NCBI RefSeq assembly: GCF_021462225.1
Contig: NC_061816.1
Coordinates: forward strand, 11,495,390-11,559,389
DNA from: Girardinichthys multiradiatus
Lineage: Eukaryota; Chordata; Actinopteri; Cyprinodontiformes; Goodeidae
DNA: 64,000 nucleotides
Reading direction: 5' to 3'
Below the pieces are notes generated by a model. That model searched no databases, was not told the DNA's origin, and was given only the letters and a program-made list of their open reading frames with translations. Both the position numbers and the translations under genes were made by a program. Of the stretch, positions 1-11,232 are shown in pieces. Every line of letters starts with the position of its first letter. The first letter of the stretch is position 1.

Positions 1-681
1 TTTTTGTTTCGAAGTGTGGTTTGAATGATGCCAAAGTAACAAAATTTATGTTAATTACAACAATAAAACAGATCCGGTGCTTCTAAATACCTTTTTATGC
101 CAACAATGGAGATTTTATGAGAGACAAATTTATGAATATTTATTTTAGAAATACAAATATTTACCATGATTTTATGGCAGGTATTTTTACAATGTTCAGG
201 GTTTAGGGAAACTGCAAGCAAGAAAGAAAGAAAGAAAGAGAAAAGAAAAGAGGCAGGTGGACGAACTAATGGATGGACAAAGGATGAAGGGACAGATAAA
301 TGGATTGATGGATTTGAGGACAGAGATGGCCGGCTGGATAGATGGATGGATGAAGGGCGAACACTGTAATGCTCCACTTGAACTTTATAAAAGAAACTTT
401 ATTAGAAACTGCTTTGGGATTATTTCAATTGCACTGGACAAGGAGACGGAAAAAAAACATGAAAAAAAAAAGAGGTAGGGCAAAAGTGAAAAAGGGAGAG
501 AAAGAGAAAAGACTAGAGGACAGAAGGAAGGGTGAAGAGAATACAAGATAACACCCTAGAAACTGCTTCTACACCTGTATAAACATATATAACAAAAGCA
601 TCATTACCAAAAAGTGTACAGTACTAATGAATACAAGAAGTATTTAGATGGTAAACACCTGTGGGTGTAAGTGTGCACACC
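1..681. other. Intronic AT-rich sequence with simple repeats
   Basis: This is the distal part of intron 3 of the minus-strand Par-3 family gene. I see no gene in it. It holds a GAAA-type simple repeat at about 217-250 and a degenerate GATG/GGAT tract at about 262-356, both of which create spurious open frames. The GATG tract resembles the tails of fish RTE-type LINEs, but no LINE body is next to it. Confidence 0.6.
217..250. repeat. (GAAA)n simple repeat
   Basis: Tandem GAAA units with a few interruptions lie on the plus strand. The Lys/Glu-rich reading frames over it are artefacts of the repeat. Confidence 0.85.
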
Positions 682-2880
682 GGAATCAGAATCAGAAAAG
701 CTTTATTGCCAAGTATGTTTTTGGACATACAAATAATTTGTTTTGGCGTAGTCGGTGCATTACAATACAAATTAAACGGTATAAACATATCTACAATATA
801 ATATAAATATATGTGCACAGTTTTAAGTGAGTGAGTAAATATAGAGCAGGGCTTTGTTAACAAGGCTGGTGGCAGATGGGAAAAAACTGTTCTTGTGGCG
901 TGAGGTTTTGGTCCAGATGGACCGCAGCCTCCTGCCAGAGGGGAGAGTCTCAAAGAGTCTGTGACCGGGGTGGGAGGGATCAGCCAGAATCTTCCCTGCC
1001 CGCTTCAGGGTCCTGGAGGTGTACAGTTCCTGGAGCGACAGTAGACTGCAGCCAATCACCTTCTCAGCAGACCGAATGACACGCTGCAGCCTGCCCTTAT
1101 CCTTGGCTGTAGCAGCAGCGTCCCAGATGGTGATGGAGGAGGTGAGGATGGACTCAATGATGGCTGTGTAGAAGTGCACCATCATAGTCTTTGGCAGGTT
1201 GAATTTCCTCAGCTGCCGCAGGAAGAACATCCTCTGCTGGGCTTTCTTAATGAGTGAGCTGATGTTTGGCTCCCACTTGAGATCCTGGGAGATGATGGTT
1301 CCCAGGAAGCAGAAAGATTCCACAGTGTCAATTGTGGAGTCACAGAGGGTGATGGGGGCAGGTGGGGCTGGGTTCTGCCTGAAGTCCACAACCATCTCCA
1401 CTGTCTTTAGAGCGTTGAGCTCAAGGTTGTTCTGGCTGCACCAGTCCAACAGATGGTCCGCCTCCCATCTGTACGCAGACTCGTCACCATCAGAGATGAG
1501 TCCGATCAGGGTGCTTGGGGGGGAACCGGTGCTGATGGTCAGGGAGTCAGAGACGCGCTTCCCAGCCTCACACGCTGCTTCCTGTCAGACAGGAAGTCAG
1601 TGATCCACCCGCAGGTGGAGTCGGGCACACTCAGCTGGGAGAGCTTCTCCTGGAGCAGAGCTGGGATGATGGTGTTGAAGGCAGAGCTGAAATCCACAAA
1701 CAGGATCCTGGCGTAGGTTCTTGTGGAGTCCAGGTGCTGGAGGATGAAGTGAAGGGCTAAGTTGACTGCATCATCTACAGACCTGTTGGCTCTGTAGGCA
1801 AACTGCAGGGGGTCCAGGAGGGGGTCGGTGATGTCTTTTAGGTGTGAGATCACAAGGCGCTCAAAGGACTTCATCACCACAGAGGTCAGGGCGACGGGTC
1901 TGAAGTCATTAAGCCTTGTGGTCCTTGGCTTCTTGGGAACAAGGACGATGATGGAGGACTTGAAGCAGGCTGGCACATGACATGTCTCCAGTGAGGTGTT
2001 AAAAATGTCTGTGAAGACTGGCGACAGCTGATCAGCGCAGTGCTTCAGGCTGGCTGGTGAGACAGAATCCGGTCCAGCAGCTTTCCGGAGGTTCTGTCTC
2101 CTGAAGAGTTTGTTGACGTCCCTCTCCTGGATGGAAAGAGCCATCCTCGGCGTGGGTAGGGGGCTGGTGGGGGGGAACTTCAGGGTGGGGGTTGGAGGTG
2201 CCAAGGCCCCTCTTGAGGTTGGGGAGGTGGGGGTGGTGGATTGTGGCTGCAGGTGTTGGGGGGCGTCGTGGGGGATGGTTACAGGACTGTCCCTTTGTCT
2301 TTCAAAGCGGCAGTAGAACTCGTTCAGGTCGTTGGCGAGGCGTCAGTCGTTGATGGAGTGGGGGGCTTTCGGCTTGCCGTTGGTGATCTGCGTGAGCCCT
2401 TTCCAGATAGACGCAGAGTCGTTGGCTGAGAACTGGTTTTGGAGCTTCTCAGAGTACAGTCGTTTGGCCTCTTTCACTGCCTTGCCAAACTTGTACTTCG
2501 TCTCTCTGTATATGTCTTTGTATCCACTCCTGAAGGCCTCTTCCTTATCCAGTCTTAACCTTCTGAGTTTGTCTGTGAAACAGGGTTTGCCATTGTTGTA
2601 ACTCACCCTGGTGCATGATGGTACACAGCTGTCCTCACAGAAGCTGATGTAGGAAGTCACAGCCTCTGTGTACTCGTCCAGACTGTTGGTAGTAGTCCTG
2701 AACATATCCCAGTCTGTACAGCCTAAACACGCCTGGAAATTCTCCACAGCCTCACTGCTCCACTTCCTTGTCGTCCTCACAACAGGTTTGCAGAGCTTTA
2801 GTTTCTGCCTGTATGCAGGAATCAGGTGGACCATGATGTGGTCGTATTGGCCCAGTGCAGCACGTGGGACGGCATGTGTA
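682..2880 (-). mobile_element. 5'-truncated L2/CR1-group LINE, reverse transcriptase inactivated
   Basis: This is a non-LTR retrotransposon read on the minus strand. The part before the reverse transcriptase (RT) is at about 2880-2343 ([19 protein letters not shown] and following). A TGA stop at about 2342-2340 separates it from the next segment. The RT fingers are at 2204-1539 (KAAGPDSVSPASLKHC, LNDFRPVALTSVVMKSFERL, ILFVDFSSAFNTIIP). The thumb and C-terminal part are at 1449-823 (ELNALKTVEMVVDF, KAQQRMFFLRQLRKFNLP). Near 1515 the frame runs from the SLTISTGSP segment straight to TLIGLISDGDES. The roughly 100 bp that should carry the F/Y-A-D-D catalytic box are missing. The 3' end at about 682 is a (TGATTC)n tail, seen as GAATCAGAATCAG on the plus strand. 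The endonuclease end is lost at about 2880, as expected of 5' truncation. Exact clade assignment needs a phylogeny. Confidence 0.9.
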
Positions 2881-3890
2881 TGTAAGGTTTCTCCATAAAA
2901 ATATGCAAAAGCGAGTGTGAGGAATCGCAGACCTGCTCCCCTGGACCTGAGACAGACACGGAAGAGATCAGAGCCCTGGACATCCAAAGGCCCCCCAGAA
3001 CACGTGAATCCCGGAAAGACCACCGCCGGCACTACCATTACCCTCCAAAGTTGAGCAGAGTAGAGCCCCCGAGGAGCCACCCAGCAACCACAGTGCAGAA
3101 GCCCCAGAGAGCTGCAGCGACACGCCCACAGGCTCCGCTGGCAGCCATCTACGCCGGAGCAGATCCAGCCATGGATCTAGAGAACCAAGACACCGGGGAA
3201 CGTCACTCCCCATGCAGAGGCCTGACAGAGCCAGGGAGCCCAGGCCCCGGCAAGCAGTCACCAGGAGTGAGCCAGCATTCACCAAAGCACCAGCGGGCAG
3301 AGACGTCAGCCACCAGCAGGGAGGGAGTATGGCAGGGAGGAAATAGGCCACACATTTGATGGGTGGCCTAAACTGATCCAGGAGAGGGAGCAGCTTAAGA
3401 CACAACCAGAAACAAAAACAGGCACACACAGTCACAATCACACATTCCCACCCTCATGCGTACGCATAAAAACATTCACACCCAACGTAAGGACAAACAA
3501 CAATGGACATCGTACACTCACTCACACTCCACATAGATACACTATACTCCCAGGTCAAGGTACTGATACCCCAGAGGGCAAACCGGCCCAAGGACCCAGG
3601 AGGTGATCCCCATCCTTCCGGGGTGGAGTCAGGCAGGCCGCCTCAGCACCAACCCAGACAAGTGCCGGCATTGTCCGAACATGAGTGGCTCCGGCCCAGG
3701 CCCCTGACCCCAACCCCAAATGATCCCCCCAGTCTCCATCCGGGCCAGAGACAAAAAAAAGAGGTCATCCTAGTCCAAACAAGCCCGCCAACCAGAGCCA
3801 TCCCAGGATGACACAGTCCGAACTCACCAACAAATTCCAGTCTCAACCCCATGAGCATCCCACCCCACATGAACAGTTAATCTGTTAAAT
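2881..3890. repeat. Unclassified C-rich repeat, proline-codon rich
   Basis: This kilobase is far more C-rich than its surroundings. It is free of stops for long stretches on the plus strand (3051-3359 and 3503-3811) and would encode Pro/Gln/Arg-rich low-complexity peptides such as NDPPSLHPGQRQKKEV. The abrupt composition change at both ends suggests an inserted element. It could be the 5' region of a LINE or part of another transposon. I see no transposase, RT, gag or terminal repeats, so the class is unknown. Confidence 0.5.
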
Positions 3891-3942
3891 GGGATGAACT
3901 GAATTTCTTCAAATATATTTTTCAGGTATTCAATTCCTTTAC

Positions 3943-3976
3943 TCCTACAAAAAAAATGTAATATTTTTTTGTAGGA
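3943..3976. repeat. Short inverted repeat (hairpin)
   Basis: TCCTACAAAAAAAAT is followed after about 5 bp by its near-complement ATTTTTTTGTAGGA, with one A/T of length difference. It lies just beyond the C-rich repeat. It may be the foldback end of a small DNA element or chance in AT-rich DNA. Confidence 0.6.
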
Positions 3977-4406
3977 TGTCAGGATTGTTTCAGATGGGTG
4001 TACGTCTGCATGAGCTTAGTGAAGACCCTGTCATATTTAGATACTCCCACAATGTTGGCTTTTATATAAATATTGAGGCCTTAAAGCATACATGTCGTTT
4101 TATATTTGAGCTAATAAATGGCAAGTCTTATCTTAATCTTATTGCATAATGTGTGTGTCGGGGTTCATCTAGAGGACTGTGTTTAAACCATTTGAGATGT
4201 ATTTCAGCCTGTTGGCTAAGAAAGTAATGGTAGCAGGTATTTGATATATATACATATACTGCAAACAGATGGTGATTTGCTTGTCCATTTGTGTGTAAGC
4301 ATGTTTTCATGCTTCAGGCTGGGGTGGTCTTGTTTTTCTGGCAATCGATTGAGCAGCCCCAGCTCAGGCTGCTCATGGGATGATGCGATAAGCGCTCACT
4401 TCCTAG

Positions 4407-4408
<2 letters not shown>

Positions 4409-4452
<44 letters not shown>
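4409..4452. repeat. (GT)n microsatellite
   Basis: An uninterrupted run of about 22 GT units. Polymorphic length is expected. Confidence 0.97.
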
Positions 4453-4453
<1 letters not shown>

Positions 4454-4809
4454 AGTGCAGCAATGGATCAATGCAGGACTAATCATCCCACAGGAGCAAG
4501 TGTGAAGTCCAATCACCCTGTTCAAACAGCTCACCCAACCTGACACACAAACACTTTGATGCCTGACTGATTACTAAATTACTTCTTGTAATTGTCCACC
4601 ACATACTGGCATTACATGCACTCTATATCATTTTATTTAATAACAATCAAACAGTGATATAAAGCATTAAAGTGGTTTATTATGTTCAGATGTTATGTAG
4701 ATTTAGTTTCATGTTATATTAGGAGAAAGAAGCCTTTCATAATGAGCTGTCGAACTGCATGATCCTCCATTTCTACTACAATATAGTGAAAGTTTACATA
4801 TACAATAGC

Positions 4810-4850
4810 TGTAATATTATACCTTAATTTTATAAAGGTATAATATTACA
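4810..4850. repeat. Perfect 16-bp inverted repeat
   Basis: TGTAATATTATACCTT at 4810-4825 is mirrored exactly by AAGGTATAATATTACA at 4835-4850 across a short AT loop. It sits about 40 bp before the Tc1-type relic and may be a degenerate terminal foldback. Confidence 0.85.
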
Positions 4851-4889
4851 GTTTGCATTTATACCTAAATTTTATTTTGATTTTATTCT

Positions 4890-5220
4890 TTCCTAGTCAA
4901 CATGTTGTAGAACCACCTTTCTCTATTGTTACAGCATTCTCAGTTGGATTAAGGTCTGGACTTTGACTGGGCCATTCCAACACAAAAATATGCTTTAATG
5001 GCAACTCTGTCTTTAAGTTTAGGGTCATTGTCTTATTTGAAGGTGAAGCTCTGCCCCAGTCTCAAGTCTTTTGAGGTCTCTCACAGGTTTTTTAGCAGAG
5101 CTTCCCTGTTTATAACTCCATCCATCTTACCATCAACTCTGACCGTCTTTCCTGTCAAAAAAACTCAAAAAAGAAACAAAGCATGATGCTGCCACTGCCA
5201 TGTTGTATTGGTGTCATATT
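4890..5220 (-). mobile_element. Tc1/mariner transposase relic
   Basis: The minus strand carries the C-terminal half of a common fish Tc1-like transposase. The plus strand shows the complements of the conserved blocks: TGTAGAACCACCTTT (terminal Lys-Gly-Gly-Ser-Thr), GGTCTGGACTTTGACTGGG (Ser-Pro-Asp catalytic context), the CCATCCATCTTACCATCAACTCTGACC block and GCATGATGCTGCCACTGCCATG (Gly-Gly-Ser-Ile-Met). Indels and stops interrupt every frame. Other relics of the same family lie at 11233-12110, 25370-26785, 37860-38070 and 63225-63335. Confidence 0.85.
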
Positions 5221-6038
5221 ACCTCATATTACTGAATAAAACTTCTGAATTCACAAGACAATACAGATACTCTTACAAAAAAGACCTCCAGAACAGATAT
5301 CTCCAAAAATGTTTTCCACTCCAGTCACTTGTGTTCAGTGGATAAATTACAGTTTTGGTTGGTAATGACTGTTTAACTCAGAAGCTCAAGCTTTTGTCAT
5401 TTTGTCTGCATATGTGTGTGAGCTGGGCACCCACACATCATGTCGTCATGACAAAAGCAGTTTTCATTGCGTCAGCCTGGCTTTGTTTGAGGGGCGTCAC
5501 AGGGTCACATCATAACTAAATTAGTCAAGGTTCAACAGGACTGAAGAACAGGTTGGGGAGGGGGCGAGCAGGAAGAGGTCCCAGTGGGTGGGTGTGGATG
5601 GTGCGACTGGATTTAGTCTATTCATGCTTGGCTGGACCTTGGTTACGCTAACAGGCTACAGGGATAATCTAGTCAGGAGTGGAAGCCATGCAGAGACGAG
5701 CAGAGTAGGGGTGCTGGGCAGTGGGTTCGATGGGGGTCAAGGTTGAAGGGGTATGGGTGTTGGGTTGGATGGCAGGTGGTGGAAGCTGAATAATAAAGTG
5801 GGGGTGCAGAGTCTTGGTGGAGAGGAGGCAGATGATGGGGCATGGAGGGGGAAAGTGGGCACAGGGTGAGGCATGGCAAAGGGCAGCTGTCTGTGCATGT
5901 GGTACTGTTTCACTACGGTCAACAGATGGACTAGGAAGAATAAAAAAACCTTCAAGAATGATCAGATAACATCTAAATAAATCAGAACCAGGCCTGTTTA
6001 ATAACTTATATCTCCTCTTCTCTTTCATTTCAGCTCCA
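5221..6038. other. Intronic sequence, no gene recognised
   Basis: About 800 bp of intron 3. A G-rich purine stretch at about 5550-5880 gives open frames on the minus strand (for example 6076-5669) with His/Pro/Thr-biased composition and no recognisable domain. I regard these as non-coding. Confidence 0.6.
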
Positions 6039-6225
6039 TACAGTGGGGGAGAACAAGAATTTGATATACTGCTCATTTTGCAGGTTTTCCCACTTGCAAA
6101 GCATGTAGAAGTCTTTAATCTTTATCATAGGTACTCTTTAACAGCGAGTGATGGAATCTAAAACAATAATCCAGAAAATCACATTGTGTGATTTTTAAGG
6201 AATTATTTTGCATTTTACCTTCATG
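6039..6225. mobile_element. Terminal fragment of a second Tc1-like family
   Basis: The segment begins ACAGTGGGGGAGAACAAGAATTTGATA and continues through TTTTGCAGGTTTTCCCACTTGCAAAGCATGTAGA to AAAATCACATTGTGTGATTTTTAAG. This matches from memory the terminal inverted repeat and subterminal region of a widespread teleost Tc1 element. Only the end is left. The LINE fragment starting at about 6236 interrupts it. Confidence 0.8.
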
Positions 6226-6235
6226 AGAACCATTC

Positions 6236-6830
6236 AATCGAGGCACGTGACGTCGGCAGGTACAGTAGTGCCGGGGTCCCACCCTGGAGCCAGGACAGGG
6301 GTCGGGACTTGAAGAGCGCCAGGAGGCCGGTTTGCACCTCGCGGGACCCGGCCCACGGGGAGAGGCGGAGGGCTGAGGTGGGTTTGTTTGTTGCCCCCCA
6401 TCTCAGCTGTCTCGTGTTGGGGTTTACCCCACTGGATGAGAGGGTCGCATCCCTGCGCCTTCGGGTTGGGGACAGGTCTCCGACTGTAGTTTCGGCCTAC
6501 GGGCCGAACGGTAGTGCAGAGTACCTGGCCTTCTTGGTGTCCCTGTCGGGGGTGCTGCATAGTGCACCTCTCGGGGACTCCATTATTCTGCTGGGGACTT
6601 CAACGCCCACATGAAGTCATCCAATGTGTGGGAGGAGGCCCAGGGGGCGGCCCAGGATACGCTGGAGAGACTATGTATCTCGGCTGGCCTGGGAACGCCT
6701 TGGGCTCCCACACGGAGGAGCTGGAGGTGGTGTCTGGGGAGAGGGACGTCTGGGTGTCTCTACTAAGTCTGCTGTCCCCGCTACCCAGTCCTGGATGAAG
6801 CAGAAGACGACGAGTACAAGTAATCTGCAT
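6236..6830 (+). mobile_element. Internally deleted LINE (endonuclease joined to C-terminus)
   Basis: Plus-strand reading gives an apurinic-endonuclease fragment at about 6290-6605 (SARRPVCTSRDPAHGERRRAEVGLFVAP, then DERVASLRLRVGD and VSAYGPNGSAEYLAF, ending near the GDFNAH-equivalent site). It is followed immediately, in another frame, by the extreme C-terminus at 6624-6800 (RPRGRPRIRWRDYVSRLAWERLG). The whole reverse transcriptase between them is missing. The element is therefore a dead deletion derivative of the fish LINE whose products are often mis-annotated as 'craniofacial development protein 2-like'. Confidence 0.85.
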
Positions 6831-6869
6831 TTTATTGCATGACATTTTATTGCCGTTGCCCATGCAAAC

Positions 6870-8239
6870 TTACCACAGATAAGTGGTAAAGGATGGATAG
6901 TGAAGGTGATGGATGGATGAAATAAAAATGTTGCCAAAGCTTACTTTTAGGAAATTCCCTAACAATACAGTTATTGCAAGGATACCAGATATCAATTATA
7001 TCTACCCAGAGAAAAAAAATTAAACTAATAATATAAGGAAATAAGTTCTGGTTGGAGTTTTACAAGAATAAAAATGCTGTAAATAAATGATGCCACAAAG
7101 CAGAACAAAAGTCAGTTCTGGCTGAAAACATCTGATATTAGATCTAATACATCCACGTCCACATGCAGGCCATTAAGCTTTTACTCAGCAATGAGTCAAA
7201 TCAAACAACTCTGAAACAGTTTGAAGTCGATGCATTACCATGTTGAAGAACAAATGCAGTTTGATTTATTTAATCTAAACAATCTGCCACCGTTTTCATA
7301 ATTTGGACTGTTTAACAAGCTTAGTGATTATATTTTAAAGTGTAAATTATTCTAACCATCCTCACTCTCATGTTACAAAGAAAAAAACACAAAAACAATG
7401 GCATTAGCATCAAAACTTGGATTTTGGGTCATTATGCATAAAAATGGCTTCTGTTCCCAGCAACATTAAAAGATCTGGATATACCTTTCAGAAAACACTT
7501 GCATGGAAGACTGCGAAAACTGTTTTGATGATGACAAACAGAAAAAGTCCTTAAAAACAACCTAAAAGAGGAATGTGTCATCCAGGTTGTTTATAAAACC
7601 TTTTTAAGAATATAAAAGATCTTGGTCTGCAACATGATACAAAGATCAAACTGCAACAATAGGACAAAATAAAAAGAATAATAAAAAGGACTTTAAATAT
7701 TGGAACATACTCACTAGTATATATATGCACTAGTATGATTTAAGTCAAGAGGTTTGTTAGTTGACAAGTCATAAAACTGAAGTAGAGGGACAAAATAAAT
7801 GTGTTCAGTATGAATTAAAGCGACGGTCCGGACGGGGGGGTGGGGGGTGGACGGACAGACGGACTGATGATAACTAAGATCAAACTAAGCATCAGAATCT
7901 GGATTTGAATGATGGCATGGTTGCTAGTGTAGAATAAACTACTGATCTACTGGGGTTTTCACACACAACCGTCCAGAGAAACTATCATGTTGTGGGTTGT
8001 TTGTTTGGCTGAAAGTGTCTTGTTGATGTCAGGAGTTAGAAAAGAATGGGTAGACTGGTTTCAGGTGATAGAAAAGCAAGCCATGTAAAATAACATCTCT
8101 GAAAGCACACCATGTCAAATTCTGAAGCAGATGAGCTGCAGCAGAAGCAGAAGACCAAACTGGGTGCTAAAAATTGGGTAAAAATGTGAAACTGAGGCTA
8201 CAAATCACACAGACTCAGGTGAACCTTTGATTCAGAATT
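6870..8239. other. Intronic AT-rich sequence, no gene recognised
   Basis: No exon or recognisable element. There is a G-run cluster at about 7834-7850 within a GGACG-rich stretch, which could in principle form a G-quadruplex. Confidence 0.6.
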
Positions 8240-8692
8240 AGGTGCAAACAATATTAAAGCATGTATTCATCCTGCATTGTATAAACAATTCAGGCAGGTG
8301 GTGGTGTAACGGTGTGGGGACAGGTTCCTGAAACATTTTGCCCCCCCCAATTAAAATCAACTGAGCATCATTTGAACTCAACAGCCTACCTGTCGGTTCT
8401 TCCAACAGGATAAAAATCACCACACCCCGAGCTGATTAGACTCATTTGTTATGTGTGACAACCGAGTGTGCTCTAATGGCACCACGGTCACCAGTTCTCA
8501 ATCCGGTAGAGATTGTTTGGGTTGTGGTTACACGTCATACATGTGCAGCTGACAAATCTGCAGCAACTGTGTGTCAATATGGACCAAAATCTTTGAGCCT
8601 TTGAGAATATTTGTCCCAAAGAAATGGGATGGTTCTGAAGAGGTCCTATTATTACTAGCAACGTGTGTCTAATAAAGTGGCCCCTGAGTGTG
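8240..8692 (+). mobile_element. Tc1-like relic (third family), plus strand
   Basis: Degenerate transposase sequence: GGCAGGTGGTGGTGTAACGGTGTGGGG (the Gly-Gly-Val-Met-Val-Trp-Gly block), ACCAGTTCTCAATCCGGTAGAGAT (Ser-Pro-Asp-Leu-Asn-Pro-Ile-Glu), GCTGACAAATCTGCAGCAACTG and ATGGACCAAAATC. It ends with AATAAAGTGGCCCCTGAGTGTG, the characteristic 3' terminal repeat of this fish family. It lacks the 5' half and all frames are broken. Confidence 0.85.
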
Positions 8693-9541
8693 TATGTAGG
8701 CTGTATTTGAGGGAACTGTTTTCAAGTGACAGTTTCTGCCTTCTATCAGAATAAAGAATAATGGTCCATATCATTTATTGTATCTAAAAGTCATCTTAGA
8801 AAGCCCAGATTAGTTTTAAGTGGGGTTTCATTGAGAGGTTATGAGCAGTAAATATCTTACCTTCAGTAGACAACTCTCTTAGCATCCTGAGTTTGATGGA
8901 ACCGGGGTTAGTTGTGACGTGAGAAGGGCATAGACCGATCTCAAATTAACTACCTGCTCAAACAAATATATTTGCTGAAGCTGATTATTGAAAAAGTATC
9001 TTCACTAAAAAAAAAGAAACTGGATGTTACAATATTATTTTAATAAATAAATGTTTTTAACATTGAAATATTTTTTTGTTTGTATAGGTAATATACACAT
9101 TTATTTCACAGGGACAGCAACATTTTCTGGCTCCAAAACCCTCCCTATAAAGAAATAAAGTACAGTTTATTGTTACTGGTCTAAAACTCACTTCTGTTCT
9201 CGGCATCAAGTAAATAAGAACTCAACCCTGTTCTGATGATGCTTCTCAGCTTCAGCAATGTGTGAAAACAGGAGCAAACTAAGAGGAGGCAAAAAGCTGA
9301 GTGAGGATGATAGCAGAGAATGCTGCATCAACACTGCATCTGTTTTCACACACAATTGCTTTGCAGGCAATAAATTCTCTCTTTTTACAACTTGTACAGC
9401 TGAAATGTATCAATTCATGCACCCACACAAACACATTTTTAGCGTGATACACTTTCTCACTCTCATAAAACACCTAAGAGTGTTGATTGAGATTAGATTT
9501 AGTTCTTTGGATGTTTTGACTAAGAAAATGATGCAACATAC
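8693..9541 (-). other. Start of intron 3 of the Par-3 family gene
   Basis: Intron sequence directly downstream of exon 3 in transcription order. The donor GTATGT reads on the minus strand at 9541-9536. I see no further exon in 1-9541. In particular, no minus-strand coding for the R-R-S-S-D-P segment that follows in Par-3 proteins was noticed. Confidence 0.7.
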
Positions 9542-9719
9542 TGGTTTTGAGGATGGCCTCGTTGACCTCAATCTCCCCTCTGCTCGAATCCTCGTACTCC
9601 AGGTGGGGACAATAGTGCATGGCTTCTGGACTTGCACCATCGCTGGAGAAGCCGTTGGATATGGACTCTCTGGGACTCTCCGTACCCCCGCGCTGGTCTT
9701 CGTCAAACACAGCCGCCAG
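9542..9719 (-). CDS. pard3: Par-3 family polarity protein, coding exon 3
   Basis: This 178-bp internal exon encodes about 59 residues, LAAVFDEDQ..., then a Ser/Gly/Glu-rich linker, then GEIEV and NEAILKT. Par-3 proteins have the same arrangement: the N-terminal oligomerisation domain ends in (L/I)(V/I)AVF(D/E)E(Q/D), followed by a variable linker and a conserved EIEVTPS motif. The acceptor is TCTCTTTCAG just above 9719 and the donor is CCA/GTATGT at 9542/9541. It enters in phase 0, as exon 2 leaves, and exits one base into a codon. The plus-strand open frame over it (9258-9800) is a shadow. The linker differs from any human paralogue I recall, so the paralogue (pard3 or pard3b type, teleost a or b copy) is unresolved. 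Confidence 0.87.
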
Positions 9720-11232
9720 CTGAAAGAGACATATATGGACAGTCAGGGCTCTGCTGTAACTAAAAAACATGTTAGCTCTCCGATATATATATATGAATGA
9801 GGGAAGAAACGGTGCACAGATTATACAGGATCACCAAAGAGCCATGAGCACAACAAGGCTTTCATGTCATACATCCAGTAACAGCGGTGCAACCTGCTTC
9901 ATTATGCTATTTCTGCTGATGTGACGGAGTACATATGTGAGAAAAGCAAACAGAGCTCAATTCACAGCTCAAGAAGCTCCTTCAGGAAGTTTGTGAACAA
10001 AGAAGAATATCTTCCTAGAAAACCGGCAGATGGGGTGGGTCGGAGGAATTAACGCGTGGAGAGGTGTGTACGTATGAAATTAGCAGTCAAATGAGATCTG
10101 ACAAGAGAATGAGGACATGTCAGAGACAATGACACATCCGCCGCAATGAGACGACAGGAAGAGACGGGCTGGGCTGCAAGGAGCAGGGGATGGAGGGCAG
10201 GAGAACGACAAGCTTTCCTAATTGGGAGGGGGACACGATGGCAGGTCCGAGAGAATGGAAGAAAATGTTTGTGTGCGTTCACTGCGGGCCATGCCACTGC
10301 AGCTACACGCTTTGATAAATGGGCGCGTGGCGGCGTGACGCTCTCATTAGCCACGGCTGGCGACGGAAATGACCACTTAATGAAAAGCAATAAACCAAGT
10401 GGAACAAGGGATGAAAACAAAACAACAGATGAGCTGAGGACGTCAATTAACAAACTATGGCAGCTATGTGTGTGTGTGTAAATAGTGAGCATGGAGGATG
10501 CGGAGGGATGGGTACAATCTATCAAGCCTCTAGGCCACCTCCCACCTAAAATCTCTCATGATTCAATATCCTCTCGACACCTGGCCAACGCCATGCAGAG
10601 AAAATTCAAACTGTATTTATGTGTATATGGGCATTAGCATCAGAGAGCGAGCTGGGGAAGAGATGAGGAATTGAGGGGCTGGTGGATGCAAAAGGAGAGA
10701 AAGACAGAGTGCCAGGAAAACAATCTGATTGTGCCAGTTGATGGATGCTTCTTGAGCTTTCGCTCCTCTTTATCTGCCTTCCTCTTTCTCTGCTTATCTC
10801 TCTCCCTCCCGAGCCTCCGTCTTCTTCTCCAAACTCACTGACGGCATCAATCAAAGGAGTCTGCGCCAAGTGTGCCGTGATGAGAGCGCGCAGAGACGCA
10901 GCTGTGACCTTCCCACAAAAACGATTTGCTTGTTTTGAGCAGCAACTTATTTTAATGTGTGGAGGGGAAATTATTATCTGCTTTTGGTGAGCTTATTTTT
11001 TATGGCTCACAGAGGCAGGGAGTGATGCTAATGTAGGCTAGACTGCTGTTTTCACTTATCATTCAAACACCAAGTATCCATAAAATAAACCATCTGCGGC
11101 ATCATTTCAAAGTTAAAGTCCAGCAAAATAGACCGTTTGTGCTACTGCATCCGAACCACCTCAAGGACCAACCACTGAACACACCTCCTATCTTGAACAC
11201 AATTAAAAAAAATGAAATCTAAAATTCACATA
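9720..11232 (-). other. Intron 2, exon-3-proximal part
   Basis: Non-coding, with no transposon recognised. Long open frames on both strands at 10049-10525 and 10606-10990 have no domain. Parts of this stretch (for example 10140-10420) look complex and non-repetitive, so conserved non-coding sequence is possible but cannot be judged without alignment. Confidence 0.5.

Noticed and set aside
5669..6076. 135-residue Pro/His/Ser-rich minus-strand frame
   Set aside because: Purine-biased intron sequence read in reverse, with no domain, splice context or homology recognised.
9258..9800. 180-residue plus-strand open frame
   Set aside because: It is the antisense shadow of Par-3 exon 3 and flanking intron. 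The minus strand has the splice borders and the family motifs.
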